Shown one piece after another: positions 34,650 through 46,071 of a stretch of DNA of 64,000 bases. Source of the stretch: Cladophialophora immunda (lineage: Eukaryota > Ascomycota > Eurotiomycetes > Chaetothyriales > Herpotrichiellaceae). A model generated the notes under the pieces. That model was not told the DNA's origin. It searched no databases and worked only from the letters and a program-made list of their open reading frames with translations. How positions within the stretch are numbered: the stretch's first letter is position 1; every line of letters starts with the position of its first letter. The position numbers and the translations under genes are program-made. The stretch is taken from positions 5,456,001 to 5,520,000 of the forward strand of contig NW_015622541.1 of NCBI RefSeq assembly GCF_000835495.1, read 5' to 3'.

Positions 34650-35575
34650 AGTGGGTCCGTGTTATAGTTTGAGCGGTACAGGAGATGTGGTGCATCAACA
34701 ATAACCTGTTTGTCTTACGCCAACCAGGAGGACAATGTTATGAAAGACGATCAATACCTAGGCGACGCAGAGAGAAACCCTCCACCACCGTCGAGGAAAC
34801 TGAGTGTTGCGGGGAGCTTTTGCTAGAAGGAAAGTTGACCGAGCTTCCCCCCAACTTTCAGCCTCACGGCCACGAAACTCAGAACGACCAACAGTGTCTG
34901 TGTCTTGCGATGACTGGCTGACTGCCGTTTTTCACGAAACAATGAGCTTGGTCGTTTGAGGCGAATGGAGGCAACCGTCGGTTGTTCTGCTAACAATGGG
35001 TCGGACAATAAATGCGCGGCCTTGAGTTCTGAACCACGTAGCTGAACTCTCCATGATCCACGACAGTAAGAAACATTTGAGAGAAAAGTGAAGATGGTCA
35101 GTGGTTCCTGGAGTGAGCTCCATGAGGCCCGAAATACACCGTGCTGCGCATTCGCACTTCTGTGCTCATCTGTTACAGTTCTGCCGGACCCGTGTCTCTC
35201 TGTCTCTGCCTTTCTCTCTCTCTCGCGTCCTGCTCTTGCCAGATCTGCCCATTGGACAGGTAGGTACTTTCCTTGGTCTCTGTCGCCCTTGAACCGTGGA
35301 TCGAAAGTGAAGCTGCCTCGCGCCTTCACCTTTACCACCTCAGTGAGACTTTTCGACCTCTCCCTCGCCACCCTCTTCTTACTCACTCACACCCACCCAC
35401 CCACACACACACACACACTGGAATCACTTCCCTCCTCTTCCCAATATTCTCTGCCCGTCTAGCCCGGCGTTGTCTTTTCATGAAGAAATCAGGGTCAGTA
35501 TCACATTCCCTCGTGACGTCCATCTCACTTATTCCTCTGCCGAACAGCTTGTCCGTCTCAACCGAACCCCCGACT
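34650..35575. other. Divergent intergenic region with C/T tracts and CA microsatellite
   Basis: Promoters of the omega-amidase (-) and the basic unknown protein (+). CT-rich runs lie near 35195-35224 and a CA repeat at 35381-35418. An open frame in phase with the downstream gene starts at 35273 but translates these repeats, so it is probably leader. Confidence 0.6.
35381..35418. repeat. CA/CCCA microsatellite
   Basis: Runs from ACTCACTCAC through ACCCACCCAC to an uninterrupted CA stretch. Probably in the 5' leader of the next gene. Confidence 0.85.
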
Positions 35576-36544
35576 ATGGCCGACCACACTACTGGCGGCA
35601 AAGCTGAGCCTGCCCAGGCTGCCACAGGTAGCACCGGCAAGAACGAGGCCACCACAGAAGTTGCAAAATCTCAGACTGAGACCGCAAAACATGAGGTTGC
35701 CGCGCCCAAAGAAGAGGAGGGCGGCTCAATAAAGCGAGCAGGAAATGCCACGAAGCAAACTCGCACCCCTGCGACGTTCAGTGTTGCCACAGAGGTTCAC
35801 GTTAGAGAGATGATGAAAAACGCTCGTAGGGTGCTCCACGAAAATGGAAACTCGACCAAGGCAGAAGACGACTTCAAGGACATGGCATTGCTTGCCACGA
35901 ATCTTGTCCAGCTCATGAATGCCTCTTTCATCGTGAGTGCTCTTGGTCATCTATTTCGTTTCCCATGCACTGACTAACTTGACCAGGCCACTGACACTAT
36001 CGTCCGCGCCATTGCCTACATGAGAGGGGATAGTCAACTTTCTGCACGGAGTGCCATATTCCAAGCTAGACGGGACCGTCGTGCGCAAAAGGAGGCTGAG
36101 CAACCACTTGATGACGTGAAGAACAGTACCTTGAACACCGTTACTTCGGGTGGCAAGGAAGCTGGGAACAAATCTGCTATGTCAAATGCGAAAACAACTT
36201 CCGACAACACGAAAGTCAGTGGTGATGTTGGCCCCAACCAGGAAAACACTGCACCCGCCAATGGAGATCAGCATCACAAATGGCATTCGCTTCAATCCAA
36301 ACCCCATAAGAAGAAGAACCGGCGGAACTGGAACAATCGACGCACCATGCGGAAGCCAAGAGACAATGTTCACCCCGAAGTGCAAGAAAACAAGGAAAAT
36401 GTCACGAACACCACAGTCAGTGGCGTGAACGAATCAAAGGACAGTACGGATAAGAAGACAACAGCGGGCGAGCACAAGCCTGAGACATCTGGAGAAGAGA
36501 CTGCGGTTGAAGGTGATAGTGTGGTTGTTGCTCTCAAGGCCTGA
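35576..36544 (+). CDS. Hydrophilic basic protein of unknown function
   Basis: Two exons, 35576..35932 and 35987..36544, 304 residues. The 54 bp intron runs GTGAGT..ACCAG with an ACTAAC branch point. The first 65 residues are Ala/Glu/Lys-rich and disordered. A helical ordered part follows at about 65-150 (VHVREMMKNARRVLHENG, DMALLATNLVQLMNASF, TIVRAIAYMRGDSQLSARSAIFQARRDRR). The remainder is disordered with a strongly basic patch (KPHKKKNRRNWNNRR). This resembles RNA-binding or nuclear proteins, but I recognise no family. The start at 35576 has an ACTATGG context; an in-phase upstream start would translate microsatellite sequence. Confidence 0.78.
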
Positions 36545-36829
36545 AACAATCACCGCGGAGAAAGCTTTCGTGTCAGTATTCACGGATGCCCAATGTCGAA
36601 TAGTGGAGAGTCGCAGATGTCGGCCAGGTAACGAAATGGGTTTACGGAGTATCTTACTGGCTGTACGGCATTGATACTGGGACAGATGCAGAACTTGACA
36701 TGCAGGAAGGTGAATGAATGCACATAGTTAGCTGCCTCACAAAGGACGACTTAGTAGCTTTAATACTCGTTGAGACCGTGGATCCTCTCCTTTTGCGACC
36801 CAGTGCGCTCATTCTATGGAAGCCGGGCA

Positions 36830-38508
36830 TCAGACAAGGTTGTGATTCAAAGCTTGTCTGGACATATGCTTGCCGAAGTCTGCGTATTCCTGTAAACAAC
36901 TTTGATGCGCTCTCTGCAGGCTTTTGGCCGCCGTCAAGGCATCTCGGCTATCTTGGTTGATGCAAATCTCCCCCGCATCGGTGGTCATGTCAAGCGAGCT
37001 CTCTTCTCGCCTCCCGGGCACGGGGGATCGCGTCCCAGGTGATAATATAGTTCGCCGATCCATTTGCCATTTCCGGTATGTCTGCAGGACGTTCCAGGGA
37101 AAGGCCAGAAGCTCCTGGCAGCTGTGGGCCTCCCGGCAGGTCTCGCACGCGATCGTGGCGATCGGGTCGAAATGTCGAGTCAAGGCATCCAGGGAGTGCA
37201 GCCGAATCGTGACGAAGCCCGCCGTGTCTAGTTCCGGGTACAGCATCGCGATCACGACCAATGCACTGTACAGGTGGGCCAAGAAGACCAGGATAAAGGG
37301 CTGCGAGCTGCTGATGTCGGTGAAGGAGATGGATTCCCGGCTGGTCATCCCGCAGAACGGGTGGACGAGCCAGAACGGATCGTACTTTTGGCCGTTCAGG
37401 TGGTGCTCTGCTTGGGCCATCCGTAGCATGTCTGCCAGGCCCCGCGCCGTCGTGGACAGCTCTTTCTTATGCCTGATGCACGTTGCCAGCCGGTTCATCG
37501 CGGTCAGTCCCTGCTCCAGTAGAAATTCGATCGCAGCTGTAGCCGACTGTACGGTGACCAGAGGAGCAGAGACAGAGGTCGTTGGCTCGGGAGGATAGGA
37601 ATTGTCTCCGTGCTGCCGGGCGGGGTATTGGGAGTCTTCTTTATCAGGATAGATGTGTTCCAATAACAGCCGAGCTCCGGAATATGCGGCCCACGGGCGC
37701 ATGGCCTCGACGACCGCTGCTGTGCCCTGCATGATTCTCCGCAGATCGGCCGGGGTCGATTGGTTGTACATGAAGCTGAGGGACGCCGCCAAAACACCAT
37801 CCGCATTCTCTCGGGAGAAGCATGCAAGGGCTTGTTGCAGGCCTTTCAACGCCAATGACCGGTACCACGCTGCGTCCTCCATGACACTTGCCATCTTGGT
37901 AAGTTTTCCAATGCGGTTGGCGGCGGCCACTATTTGAGCATACGCGACAAAGTCATACTTTGCGGTCGCTTGGATACCCCTGCGTCAGTGTCAGCGGAAC
38001 TTGGCTCCCGGGAGTTGGCTTCGGGGTAGGGGCATACACTTCGTAGGTATCGTACCAGAGCGCAAATTTCCGGGCGTTGTTTTGGTCCAGAATATCCCCG
38101 AGAGAGGCAATGTAGTAGAGGTATCGGAGACCTCGTGGATCCAGGCCGTGCCAATCGTGAGACGACAGAATTTTCAGCATTGGGAACGGAGTATCTCCGC
38201 TTTCTCTCCAGGTCTGACACGCGATCTCGATCGATTCTATCCAAGCGATAGACCTCGCATGTTCTAAGGCGACGCCTGTTGACGAGCTTAGGTAGACGCA
38301 TGTTCGCGAACCTCGAGCACAGTTTTGACTCGTGTCCCCGTTAGTGTCGGAGTTGCTGGACGGAAGTGGTGGTGCCCCTTGGAGTAGCACGCTATACTTA
38401 CCATGTAGGTCTGGCCTGATCGCATCTCACCCGCCGCGACAGGCAAGTTTTACACCCGTCCTTGGATTTACCATGACTCCTTCGAAGGATAGCGGAATGG
38501 GGAGCCAT
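36830..38508 (-). CDS. Zn2Cys6 fungal transcription factor
   Basis: Three exons, 38508..38402, 38328..38056 and 37979..36830, 509 residues. The first 73 bp intron splits the fourth Cys codon. Joining gives GCKTCLSRRVRCDQARPTC followed by QNCARGSRTC, a perfect Cx2Cx6Cx6Cx2Cx6C zinc cluster at about residues 18-45. The second intron (GTACGA..CGCAG, 76 bp) is my best phase-compatible choice and is less certain. The C-terminal half (LKGLQQALACFSRENADGVLAASLSF, MQGTAAVVEAMRPWAAYSG) matches the regulatory region common in C6 regulators. Nuclear DNA-binding regulator; targets unknown. It stands beside gene-poor DNA. Confidence 0.85.
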
Positions 38509-41215
38509 GATCTCGCACCCGACGTCGCACTTGGGTATATGGTAGTTTACCTGACGGACTGAGGAGACCGTTCAGCTTGAGAGATTGCTCCCACCCCTTG
38601 AAAATCGGCCTGTTCCTCCCTCTTAATGAATTTGACGGGGTCTCCACTTTGCCGTCGACGAAGGAAGATTGATATCAGTCCCCCGACATTCCTGGACACA
38701 AGCACTTCTGGCCCGCCCGCCATCCATCCACCGCCCCTCAGATCGCCACGAAAGAGTCTTCTTTGACGCACTCGGGCGCGCCATAGAAGGGTACCGTTAC
38801 CGTTTACTACTTTGGTGACGGAGCCAGCATGGGAGACGGGGTTGCGGGAAGAGACTTTCGACACACACCAGGGACGGGACACAAGGCACCTTGAATTCGA
38901 GACCAAAACGCAGAGTATTTGTGATTATGCATGTAACGCTACCTGCTTGAGAGGGTCAAGGCCTCGACAAAAACCTTCACCGATGGCGAGATTCTTGCGT
39001 GGCCCTCGCATCGTGTAATGTTTAGCAGGTCGGGCGGTGCAGGAGATGGCCGTTGACGTTGACCCAAAACTGAAAACCGTGGAGCGGTCGAAATAGGCAA
39101 GAGCCACTCAACTCCAATTGGTCAACAGTGACGAGATCGGGTACAGCCTCGCTTAGTCAGAGCATGCCAAGAGGTTGGCACAGGTTGGCATTATGTAACC
39201 TTGCAAAGTTGTGCAAAGTTTGTGACGGTTAGTCCTGCTTGTCGATGGGCTTTTGTGACCATTGTGGTTTTATGCCGACCGAGATTCAGAGCCGCAGCTT
39301 TGTCATCTCCGTTGTGGTGGGCACAGCGTGCACAGCCCTGCGGTCGGTCCGCAAAAGGCAGCCATAGCCCGTGGACAGGGATTTCTGGGGCCCAATTCGT
39401 GGAACAGAAGCAGATGATCAATCAGTTCGCCGACTGCTAGCGCGTCATTGCGGTCCAGCCTAGCGAAAGACCTGGGATAACTGGTTGTTGTATCAAGCCT
39501 CTCTCGTCCCTCTCGCTTCCGTGTGTCAATAACCCGACTAGCATTTCTGGTGCAGGGAATGGAGGCCTCAGCTCGTCAATGGAGGCAGAGTTGCTTACAG
39601 AGGGTGGTTGCTCATGCGGTGGACGAATGAGTCATCCCGATATTCCAACGCTTGATGTCTCTTTCAGCTAGTTTGACAACATTACCAACCGACTTTCAAG
39701 TCCTGAAATGGCCAAGCCGTGTCCGGAATGCATTCTATACCCGGATTGACTCAAGATGGAAGAGAGGGGCATATCGGACACCAACCACCACATCACTAGT
39801 ACACTCCAATCCAGGAGCAAGAGCTTGGCTGTCTCCTGCACCAGAGGTCACTGCTCTGCACCCCTGGCGTGTCAGAGACCCACGCCTGCTGAATCCCACG
39901 ATAAGGGTTCTCAGCAGCTTTCAGTGACATATGGCGAAGCATGAGCTCAGCTACTCCCAAGCAGCACGGTCCATGGATTGGGGTTACTACTAGCAGCCAG
40001 TGTACAATTATGACAATCGGGCAAGTGCAAATTCGTCGATCACATGGCAGCTGTTGATGCCTACGCCGCAAGATAAACTGCCGGTGGTAAACTTCCACTG
40101 TCAACCTTTCTTGTTGTTGTTCCTCGACCACATTTCGCAAGGGGGACTATTCCCTTCGTTGAACTTGCTAATCCAGGCCGGCAGAAGAAGCCGTGCCGGG
40201 AGCCGTCAAGGGGCTTTGCATTCTCTCACAATCCCAAGCGGTAAAAATGGGATGCCGTTTTGTAGGGAACAAGTAGCACTTCCACCATCAGCACCACTCA
40301 AGTTTTGTAGCAGCCCCGATAGTCCTATGTACTTGCTTACCACCTGTCACCTCCTATCGACGCGCAGGAGACAGCAGTGAATCCTGGCCCGTACATAGTA
40401 CTTGCGGTGGACGAGAGGGATGTATAGAGTTGAGCAAGGAAGTTAGCAATGCTATACATGTTCGTGTGACAGAAAGCATTGTACCAAACGTTCCCAGAAT
40501 CTCAAGACTCTATGGAATACTAGCTCCGAGAACGATCTTGGTACGAATGAAATACTATGCCTCCCCTGGAATCAGTTCAGTGGAGATCAGAAGTTAGTAC
40601 CAGGACTGCGAGTGGTTGCTTCCATATGCGGAAGTTACATATATGGAACTATGTGAATTCAGCTAAGCCTATTACGGCATTTTCGGTGATGCGTTTCCAA
40701 AATCAACATCTCCCGCAAAAACTACTAATTCGTACAAATGCTACTATACCGAGTGGGTAGCAGCTAGCTATATCAAAGGGGACTTGGTAGACAGTACTAC
40801 CGACTAGATTTACAGACAACCAGACAGGAACCGCGAGTGTTATCGACCTCAGACATTTTGTTTCGTAGTAGCGAAGTCCGAGCCCAGCCCATCGCAGCGC
40901 CACCCCGAATCGATTCTAAAGCACTTCGAATCGGTCCTCTTCCGGACTGAGATCGCGCTGGAATGGGGATAGCTGCATAACCGAGTCCAGTGCTTGAATC
41001 GCTGTTCGGGCTGGGCCAGGCTAACTCGACCATCAGTGATTCATTCCGATCCGCTCTGCACACTCAAGTCTGGGTTTGTTTCACTAGCCCTAATGTGATC
41101 TGGGTGGTCCGAGTTTTCAATCAAGCTGAACCGGCAACTGGATATAAAACATGTACATAGTCCTATGTACAGTAGTTATGGCAATGATTTATCCTATAGG
41201 ACCTTCCAATCTGAT
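38509..41215. other. Gene-poor region, 2.7 kb
   Basis: Only short stop-rich frames. The part from about 40380 to 40820 is more AT-rich than the surroundings (TATATATGGAACTATG and similar) and may be decayed repeat DNA. I find no inverted terminal repeats or transposase remnants by eye. Confidence 0.5.
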
Positions 41216-42140
41216 TCACCTAGTCCACAACACCGCCCCTCCACCGACTCCGTTCCTCCTCAGCGGATTTTCATTCCCTTGTTCGTCCTCGGCCTTGCTC
41301 ACATACCCGACTAGATGCTTGAAGCCGCACTTTTGATAGAATCCTTCTTTGCCGTCCGCGGACATGACGCTCACAGGCAGATCGCCCAGGGGATCAGACC
41401 GCGCCATCTCCATCCCATACTCCACGAGCTCCCTCCCGAAGCCGCGCCCTTGGAAGTTCGGATGCACGCCCAAGATCTCGAGCGACCAGTGTGTCTGCCG
41501 CTGCGGCGCGGCCATGAACTGCGCGCTGAACGGGAGGAGCGACGGGCCCAGCGCCCAGTACGTGAGCGGTCGAGGGTTTTCGGCCGTGGGACGGACGGCG
41601 GCTTTGTTGCGGAATATCAGCCTCCGGAGGCGATAGAATGTGGACAGGAGAGGCTTCATCAAACGACCTAATGGGCGAAACATCAGTTTTAAACACACAG
41701 CGATGGCTCGGAACCCCCCCTTTGAGAGGATGACTGGGCGACGCACGTGGATCCCACCATCCCCAGAGTCCGTGGACGTGGTACGATCCCTCGCCCGCTC
41801 GTTCCCATTCAGCCATGCCAGTGATCGTCTCATTCCCGTCGACAGAAGATTTTGCCGTCGACGACGACGGCAGTATCAGAGCTTGTCGCTCATCGTCTGA
41901 AGCTGAAGCTGCCTCAACACAGACCTCTCCACGGGCTTTGGACTCGTACGAAACCATCAACACCTTCCGGTAGTCGTACAGTGACAGCCACAGGCTCTCA
42001 CGCAAAGCCCGTTCAAAGTCTCCTGGGTGCTGCTGTTGAAACGGAAACATGACTTGGAAGAGACGATCCGGCCCGAAAGCTGCGGCGAGAACCGTGGCCA
42101 TGATGGGGACGTCGGCCGCAACGGCCCGCCGGACAGGCAT
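41216..42140 (-). CDS. GNAT-family N-acetyltransferase
   Basis: Two exons, 42140..41747 and 41667..41216, 281 residues. The 79 bp intron runs GTGCGT..ATTAG and closes in phase as WWDPRRLMKPLL. The N-terminus (VRRAVAADVPIMATVLAAAFGPD) is a typical GNAT first strand and helix. The acetyl-CoA site is LEILGVHPNFQGRGFGRELVEYG, and FYQKCGFKHL marks the last strand. Substrate unknown; fungal relatives act on small amines or toxins. It is followed on the same strand by the Zn2Cys6 gene, far downstream. Confidence 0.88.
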
Positions 42141-42765
42141 GCTGCCCCTTATTTCGAGATAAGGTAGTAGGCTTTGTTTGGGACTGGCGATCTATTCAAT
42201 AGTGCTAGCTCTGATAATACGGTCGAGAGAAGATGGAGGAGTTGTCAAAATGGATCCTGGTATCATGAGTTCATGAATTGTCAACTTCCAGGGTGACTGC
42301 TACTATTTTCGAGAATATATGGATGGCTTTTCCATAAAAGCGGTCGGGGTTTGGTCGTCTCACACTCCTGAAATGTTTATTTTCTAGTCTCAGTAGTGGA
42401 ATTTACTTTAGATCGCTAAACAATCCCGGTCACACACCCCCACTTGGTGCTACGGCCTGTGGTTCGTTTGTCCTAACTAATTCCCACAGATACCAAACCG
42501 GCTCTCCGCCAGCACGGGGCATACAGTATGTAGAGTCACAGGAGTAAGAGTGGGGTACCGAGAAGTGCTGAGCCTCGATCAACCCGCCCTCCCGGCCCGT
42601 CTATCGTCTATCGTCTCCCGTCCTCTGTTGCTAGCCCGGAGTAGTATCCCTCGAAATCCGGAGACACCTTAACGTCTTCGAAGTCAACTTTCTCCGTACC
42701 AGCTGCTCCCGCGACCCTTTTGCAGTGACACTGGACTGTACGAAGCTGGGTGAGGGACATAGTCC
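42141..42765. other. Intergenic, 0.6 kb
   Basis: Promoter of the GNAT gene and 3' flank of the membrane protein gene. No supported feature. Confidence 0.55.
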
Positions 42766-44164
42766 TCACCGTTGTTCGTGACGGATTGTGTACTCCACAT
42801 CTTTGCGAATGATGAACTCGTCACTGTTATGTCTCCCGAGTGAACCCTCTTCATGCGAGACATTCGATCTGCCATCGTTGTTGAGTCCCTCATTGTGAGG
42901 TCCCTCCACGCTGGCGTGATAACGCGTATGATTTGGAGGACAGAAATTGATCCCTGTGCTCTTCCCCGAGGCTTCATCGGCCTTGTCATTTTCCATCCGA
43001 GTGTAGTTTCTTGTGTCGTTACTTTTGGTCCCCTCGCCACCCAGGGAGTCCATCTGGTAGGAGCGTCCGCCAGAGCCGTATTGGCTGGCATTGTATCCAA
43101 ATACAGTGGCCTGTGTTGTGTCGAATTTGCGTAGGTACTGGTTCAAGGCTGGGATAGCGGCAGACAGGAGGGAGTAGACGACCTCGGCCTGACGAAGGAG
43201 AATAGGACGAGTGAGGGCGATACCTGCATTGGACGCTGAGCTGAAATCAGAGACATATTTGATTTGTAGGCAGATAAGGACAATGATTCTGCAGCCGGTC
43301 AGCACGTGCAACTCTCATGCGCGAAGGAAACATACGGCAATCTGAGAACAAAGCACATGGACGCTTGAACTTTTCTCTGGAGACTCATGTGCAGTGGAAA
43401 GATCACCACAATGGAAAGACACCAGATGACCAGTTCCAGCAGAGCATCGAACAGGCCAATGACGATCCAACGAGTGACCTGATCTCCAGTCAGTGATTCT
43501 CATTCCTCAACACCTAGGCTTGACTCACCAATCCCGAGCACTTCTCGGAGCCCGATCGGATGACTTCGCTAGATGTACACCCAGCGGTGGCTGCAATGAT
43601 TGACCCGACACACCATAGCCCACAGATAGCAATGGTTATTTCGCAGTATCGGTGCTTCTGATGCTGTCCGACAGCAAACAGACGCCTACAGAGCCAGATA
43701 GCAGAGCACTTGCCGCCGAAGAGGGCTAACAGGAAAAGGACGTCTCCGGCTCGCAGCGACTAGCGACCTTATCAGCTTAAATCTGTATCCAACGTTTCGT
43801 TAGAAATACCTTGGCAACTGTGTGCGTATCACTAGGAGACAAAAGCGTATACGAAGACCCAAAGCCGCCATCGACAGTTGCTACCATGATGGAAATGAAT
43901 TGTGGGACCGCGATAACCTGTTGATCATGAGCTTCTCGTCCCAAAGTACGATCATGGGGTCTTTAAACAAACTGTAGCACAGACGGAGAGCCAGTCTTCG
44001 ATGCCCATGTTCCTATACTTGCTCACAAGACGCATTCCCAGCACCATCAGGGAGTACACCATGAATAGGATGCTCATTGTCAAAACGATCCCCCGATGGT
44101 CATTCGCCGTGTTGTGATAAGGGCGCGGGCCCAAGGCAGGTATCTCATCTGAAGAAGCACTCAT
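42766..44164 (-). CDS. Fungal rhodopsin-like seven-helix membrane protein
   Basis: Five exons: 44164..43973, 43917..43810, 43759..43529, 43478..43336 and 43288..42766. Introns are 55, 50, 50, 47 bp, and the protein has 398 residues. Helices are visible at GIVLTMSILFMVYSLMVLGM, VIAVPQFISIMVATV, VLFLLALFGGKCSAIWL, EITIAICGLWCVGSIIAA, WIVIGLFDALLELVIWCLSI and IIVLICLQI, plus a last one ending SLLSAAIPALNQYLRKFDT. This fits the large fungal integral-membrane family named rhodopsin-like (PTH11-related). The C-terminal 120 residues are cytosolic and disordered, with YQMDSLGG near the start. No retinal-binding Lys was identified. Role unknown, perhaps sensing. Confidence 0.85.
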
Positions 44165-46071
44165 GGTTGAGAACTGAGGGTCAAGTTCATCGAATGTACC
44201 TCTCCAGCATTGCCAGAGCACTATATGTGAAGAGCGTAGACTCTCAAGAGCGTGCAACCGAGTTACTGTCTTTGGCACTGGGCTCTAAATCCCTGTCATT
44301 TGAGAAGCCGCAGGTCGGATGCAACACTAGTGCAGGAGATCTTTTCCTTTCTCATGTCGGTACGTTACGCCAAATTCTTGGTGGCTGGCTCTGAGAACGC
44401 CATGAACGATACGATACCATGTCGAGGCGGATATTTGGGCCGGGGGTTCGAAACTGCGAAGCTTCTCCTCAACAGCATAAGGCGTTACACACTTCGCATC
44501 TACTCAGCTGAAGGTCCAAGGAGACCACACCATTGAGGTACGAGTACGCCATCGCATGGGAGGATCGTGTGAGAGATTTCCGGGGCCAACGTTTGGCCAC
44601 CGAGGCTTGGTTTCTGTAGCAGCCGACTTACGCCCCCAGTGGTGAACACTCCTTCGAGAGATCGCCAAAAGTCTCATAGAATCGTCTTGGCGGTACGAGG
44701 GTGTATTTCCGAATGTAACAAAATACTTGATCGGCTCATGAAATTGCCGTCGAACAGCATGGGAAATCGCAGAGTGCGTTCTCGTAAGTGTGTCGCACAG
44801 ACCAGGCGTCGCCCTTGGGCCAGGAATCCACTTGCCAATGCCCCGGCATAGCTTTGCTTTACCCACTGCGGGCCGTGATTGTGACGGGAGCATGGTGATC
44901 ATGCCGGTAACCCACCTATATAGGCAATGATGGGCCGCTATTCGCCCCAGATCACTAAAGCCGAAAGGGATCGTTGATACCGCCGCGCCGCCCGTGGGCT
45001 AGCTGGACCGCAAGCGAAGTTTTGAGAGGTTGCGCCATCCTGTCTGTGCCCGTGAAGAGAGGTTGACAACGAGGAACGCATTTCCACCATGCCTGGGCCT
45101 GATATACACAATAGGACAAAGCGTGTCACCTCCAGCTCGGATTCCCAGACATTGCCTGGAAATTGTTGCCGTGATTAACTCCGCTGGATGTGCCGACGTA
45201 GATCTGGCCCAGACAACTAGAGCGCTCCTGTGGTCCTTCAATAGACCAAACGTTCCCAGAGAGCCTTGAGCCAATGTGACTTCCAGTCGCTATCCGGAGG
45301 AAAAACTTCTTGTGTTGCAGTGATAGGGGGTTTGCGGGGCATTTTGCTTCCGTACCTGCGAGCTCTGAAGCATATCGTACTCCGCATTTTCCCTCGTCTC
45401 ACATTTGCAAGGGCCATCGCTACCAAAATTGTCCGCTTCCCGTACCGACAGTTCTTCGGCCAACGCTCTCGAGGTGGCTCCTGTTCAACCTGGAAGGAAG
45501 CCGGTCTATGCTGCACTATATGGCCAGGAGTGTCAAAAAAAACAGGTTCATGCCAGGGTGGGTATTGACCACGGTCAACAGAAAGGGGTGGATGGTGGAT
45601 ACATTGCGGCAAGACCACAGGGATCCCAATGGTGGGCCAGCCTAATAGCTCATGCAGCTGCGCTGGCACAGTCTTCTGGGATGCTGATATCCTGGAGCCC
45701 GGCCAATCAGCTAGTTGTTTGCCCCGATTAGAGAAGTAACCGACCAGTTTCCGGGCACTTCAACCTCGCAGGTCTTGCTGCTCCGTGAGATAGTCAGTAG
45801 GAGGACCATTCGCTTGAAAGATCGGTCCTTCTTCCAGCCCAAGCCTTCTAAGTCCTGCAGAGGCTTAACGACCCCAGCCAATAGTTGAACCATTGAGCCT
45901 CGTGTCGAGTAACATGTGGGGATGGGAGGACTCCTTAGCCAGCAAATGTCTCCCTGCAGAAGACTTCGTCGAGGTAACCTGCGCCATTCCACTCCTTTTC
46001 TGCAGGGTCTTCTCCCCTCTCCTCAACTTCGTTTCTCTTTTCACCACCATTTCATAGTCCAGCCTGACAGC
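44165..46071. other. Divergent intergenic region, 1.9 kb
   Basis: Lies between the rhodopsin-like gene (-) and the permease gene (+). Overlapping frames of 90-145 codons at 44504-45731 show no recognisable domain and no splice-supported extension. A diverged or decayed gene cannot be excluded. Confidence 0.5.

Noticed and set aside
35273..35575. In-frame 5' extension of the basic unknown protein
   Set aside because: It would translate CT and CA repeats into Ser/His/Thr runs. The ATG at 35576 has a better context, so the extension is treated as leader.
44504..45731. Group of overlapping frames of 90-145 codons between the membrane protein and permease genes
   Set aside because: No domain pattern, no consistent strand, no splice sites that keep phase. 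Kept as intergenic, though a decayed gene is possible.
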